6,259 nt of DNA. Origin: DAOTVS01 sp034436375. Lineage in GTDB: Bacteria; Chloroflexota; Anaerolineae; SpSt-313. A model generated the notes under the pieces. That model made no database searches and was not told where the DNA came from. It worked only from the letters and a program-made list of their open reading frames with translations. The stretch lies in the NCBI GenBank assembly GCA_034436375.1, contig DAOTVS010000110.1, forward strand, positions 1-6,259. The letters are read 5' to 3'. Positions 5,555-6,259 of the stretch are shown here, one piece after another. A program made the translations under genes and the position numbers. How positions within the stretch are numbered: position 1 is the first letter of the stretch; each line of letters starts with the position of its first letter.

Positions 5555-6259
5555 ATGATTATCGAAACCCCCCGCTTGGTCATCGCGGCCCCTTCCAGCG
5601 GCTGTGGCAAGAGCACGGTGGCCACGGGGCTGATGGCAGCGCTGGCGGCTACGCGGCGCGTGCAGGGCTTCAAGGTCGGCCCCGATTACATCGACCCCGG
5701 CTATCACACCGCGGCCAGCGGCCGGGTCTCGCGCAATTTGGATACCTGGCTGATGGCCCCAGCCGGCGTGCAGGCCGTGTTTGCCCGGGCTGTTGCCGGC
5801 GCCGATATTGCCATCATCGAAGGGGTCATGGGGCTGTTCGATGGCTACAGCGCCCATGCCGAGAGCGGCAGCACGGCGGAGGTGGCCAAGCTTCTGGGCG
5901 CGCCGGTCATCCTGGTGCTGGACGTCAGCTCGATGGCCCGCAGCGCCGCGGCGCTTGCCTGTGGCTATCGTGACTATGACCCCATGTTGAGCGTCGCGGG
6001 TGTGATCTGCAATCATGTGGCCAGTGAGCAGCACGCCCGCTGGGTACGAGAGGCAATCGAGGATGTCGGGTTGCCCGTGCTCGGGTGCCTCCCTCGCCTC
6101 GAGGCGCTGCGCATCCCGGAGCGCCATTTGGGCCTGGAGATGGCTGTAGAGCGGCGGGCAACGCTGCCCGCGTTTCTGCAGCACCTGGCAGGCGCCGTTT
6201 CCCAGTATGTAGATCTGCAGCGGGTGCAGCGCATCGCAGAGACGGCGCAGCCCCTCGAC
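5555..6259 (+). CDS. cobB: Cobyrinate a,c-diamide synthase, N-terminal 235 residues (runs off right edge)
   Basis: An ATP- and glutamine-dependent amidase that amidates the a and c carboxylates of cobyrinate (hydrogenobyrinate in the aerobic route), a cytoplasmic step in adenosylcobalamin synthesis; called CbiA in the anaerobic pathway. Seen: the P-loop APSSGCGKST at residues 12-21; GPDYIDPGYH at 42-51, the substrate and Mg region typical of CobB/CbiA; RNLDTWLM (60-67); the Walker-B-like IIEGVMGLFDG (87-97); STAEVAKLLGAPVILVLD (106-123); GVICNHV (149-155); and PERHLGL (188-194). CobQ differs in several of these. The full protein is usually about 450-470 residues, so the C-terminal class I glutamine amidotransferase half lies outside. 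Start is ATG 5555, with a weak CAGG 7 bases upstream. Which pathway, and so cobB or cbiA, cannot be decided here. Confidence 0.93.
   Translation, partial: MIIETPRLVIAAPSSGCGKSTVATGLMAALAATRRVQGFKVGPDYIDPGYHTAASGRVSRNLDTWLMAPAGVQAVFARAVAGADIAIIEGVMGLFDGYSAHAESGSTAEVAKLLGAPVILVLDVSSMARSAAALACGYRDYDPMLSVAGVICNHVASEQHARWVREAIEDVGLPVLGCLPRLEALRIPERHLGLEMAVERRATLPAFLQHLAGAVSQYVDLQRVQRIAETAQPLD

Overview
The window is GC-rich bacterial chromosomal DNA. Coding stretches sampled by hand run at about 63-73% G+C, except for one block. Genes are compact, starts include GTG, and promoters look sigma70-like. Nothing fixes the taxon. The mix of a UroD-like methyltransferase-family protein, a cobyrinate amidase, a single-chain type IIG restriction enzyme and GC-rich intergenic palindromes would suit an uncultured Chloroflexota-type or other environmental anaerobe, but that is a guess.

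Layout. Four genes lie on the minus strand and one on the plus strand. From right to left on the minus strand: a uroporphyrinogen-decarboxylase-family protein (4119-5123), a 1016-residue type IIG restriction-modification enzyme (980-4030), a nitroreductase-family flavoprotein (293-859), and the first 60 codons of an unrecognised protein that runs off the left edge (1-182). On the plus strand, cobB/cbiA (cobyrinate a,c-diamide synthase) starts at 5555 and runs off the right edge. It is open to the end of the window and in frame.

Control regions. The 431-bp divergent gap between the UroD-like gene and cobB is the richest regulatory stretch. It holds two back-to-back near-consensus promoters: TTGACA-17-TATTAT facing the UroD-like gene and TTGACT-17-TACAAT facing cobB. 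An imperfect dyad sits midway between them. The predicted cobB leader is about 225 nt and contains four successive perfect inverted repeats. A third good promoter (TTGTCA-17-TAGAGT with an extended -10) drives the left-edge gene and would give an almost leaderless message. Its -35 box lies inside an 18-bp palindrome. Two intergenic palindromes (4050-4076 and 5504-5528) share the arm TAGCGCCGG and look like copies of one dispersed repeat family.

How the parts may work together. CobB is a corrinoid-synthesis enzyme, and many UroD-like proteins are corrinoid-dependent methyltransferases, so the divergent pair may be functionally linked. However, the UroD-like protein lacks the Cys ligands usual in the zinc-dependent members. 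The restriction enzyme looks intact. The part of its gene encoding the predicted target-recognition region is about 47-57% G+C, against roughly 63-73% in the rest of the gene. This points to exchange of the specificity module. I see no CRISPR array, tRNA, rRNA, insertion sequence or new multi-gene defence island.
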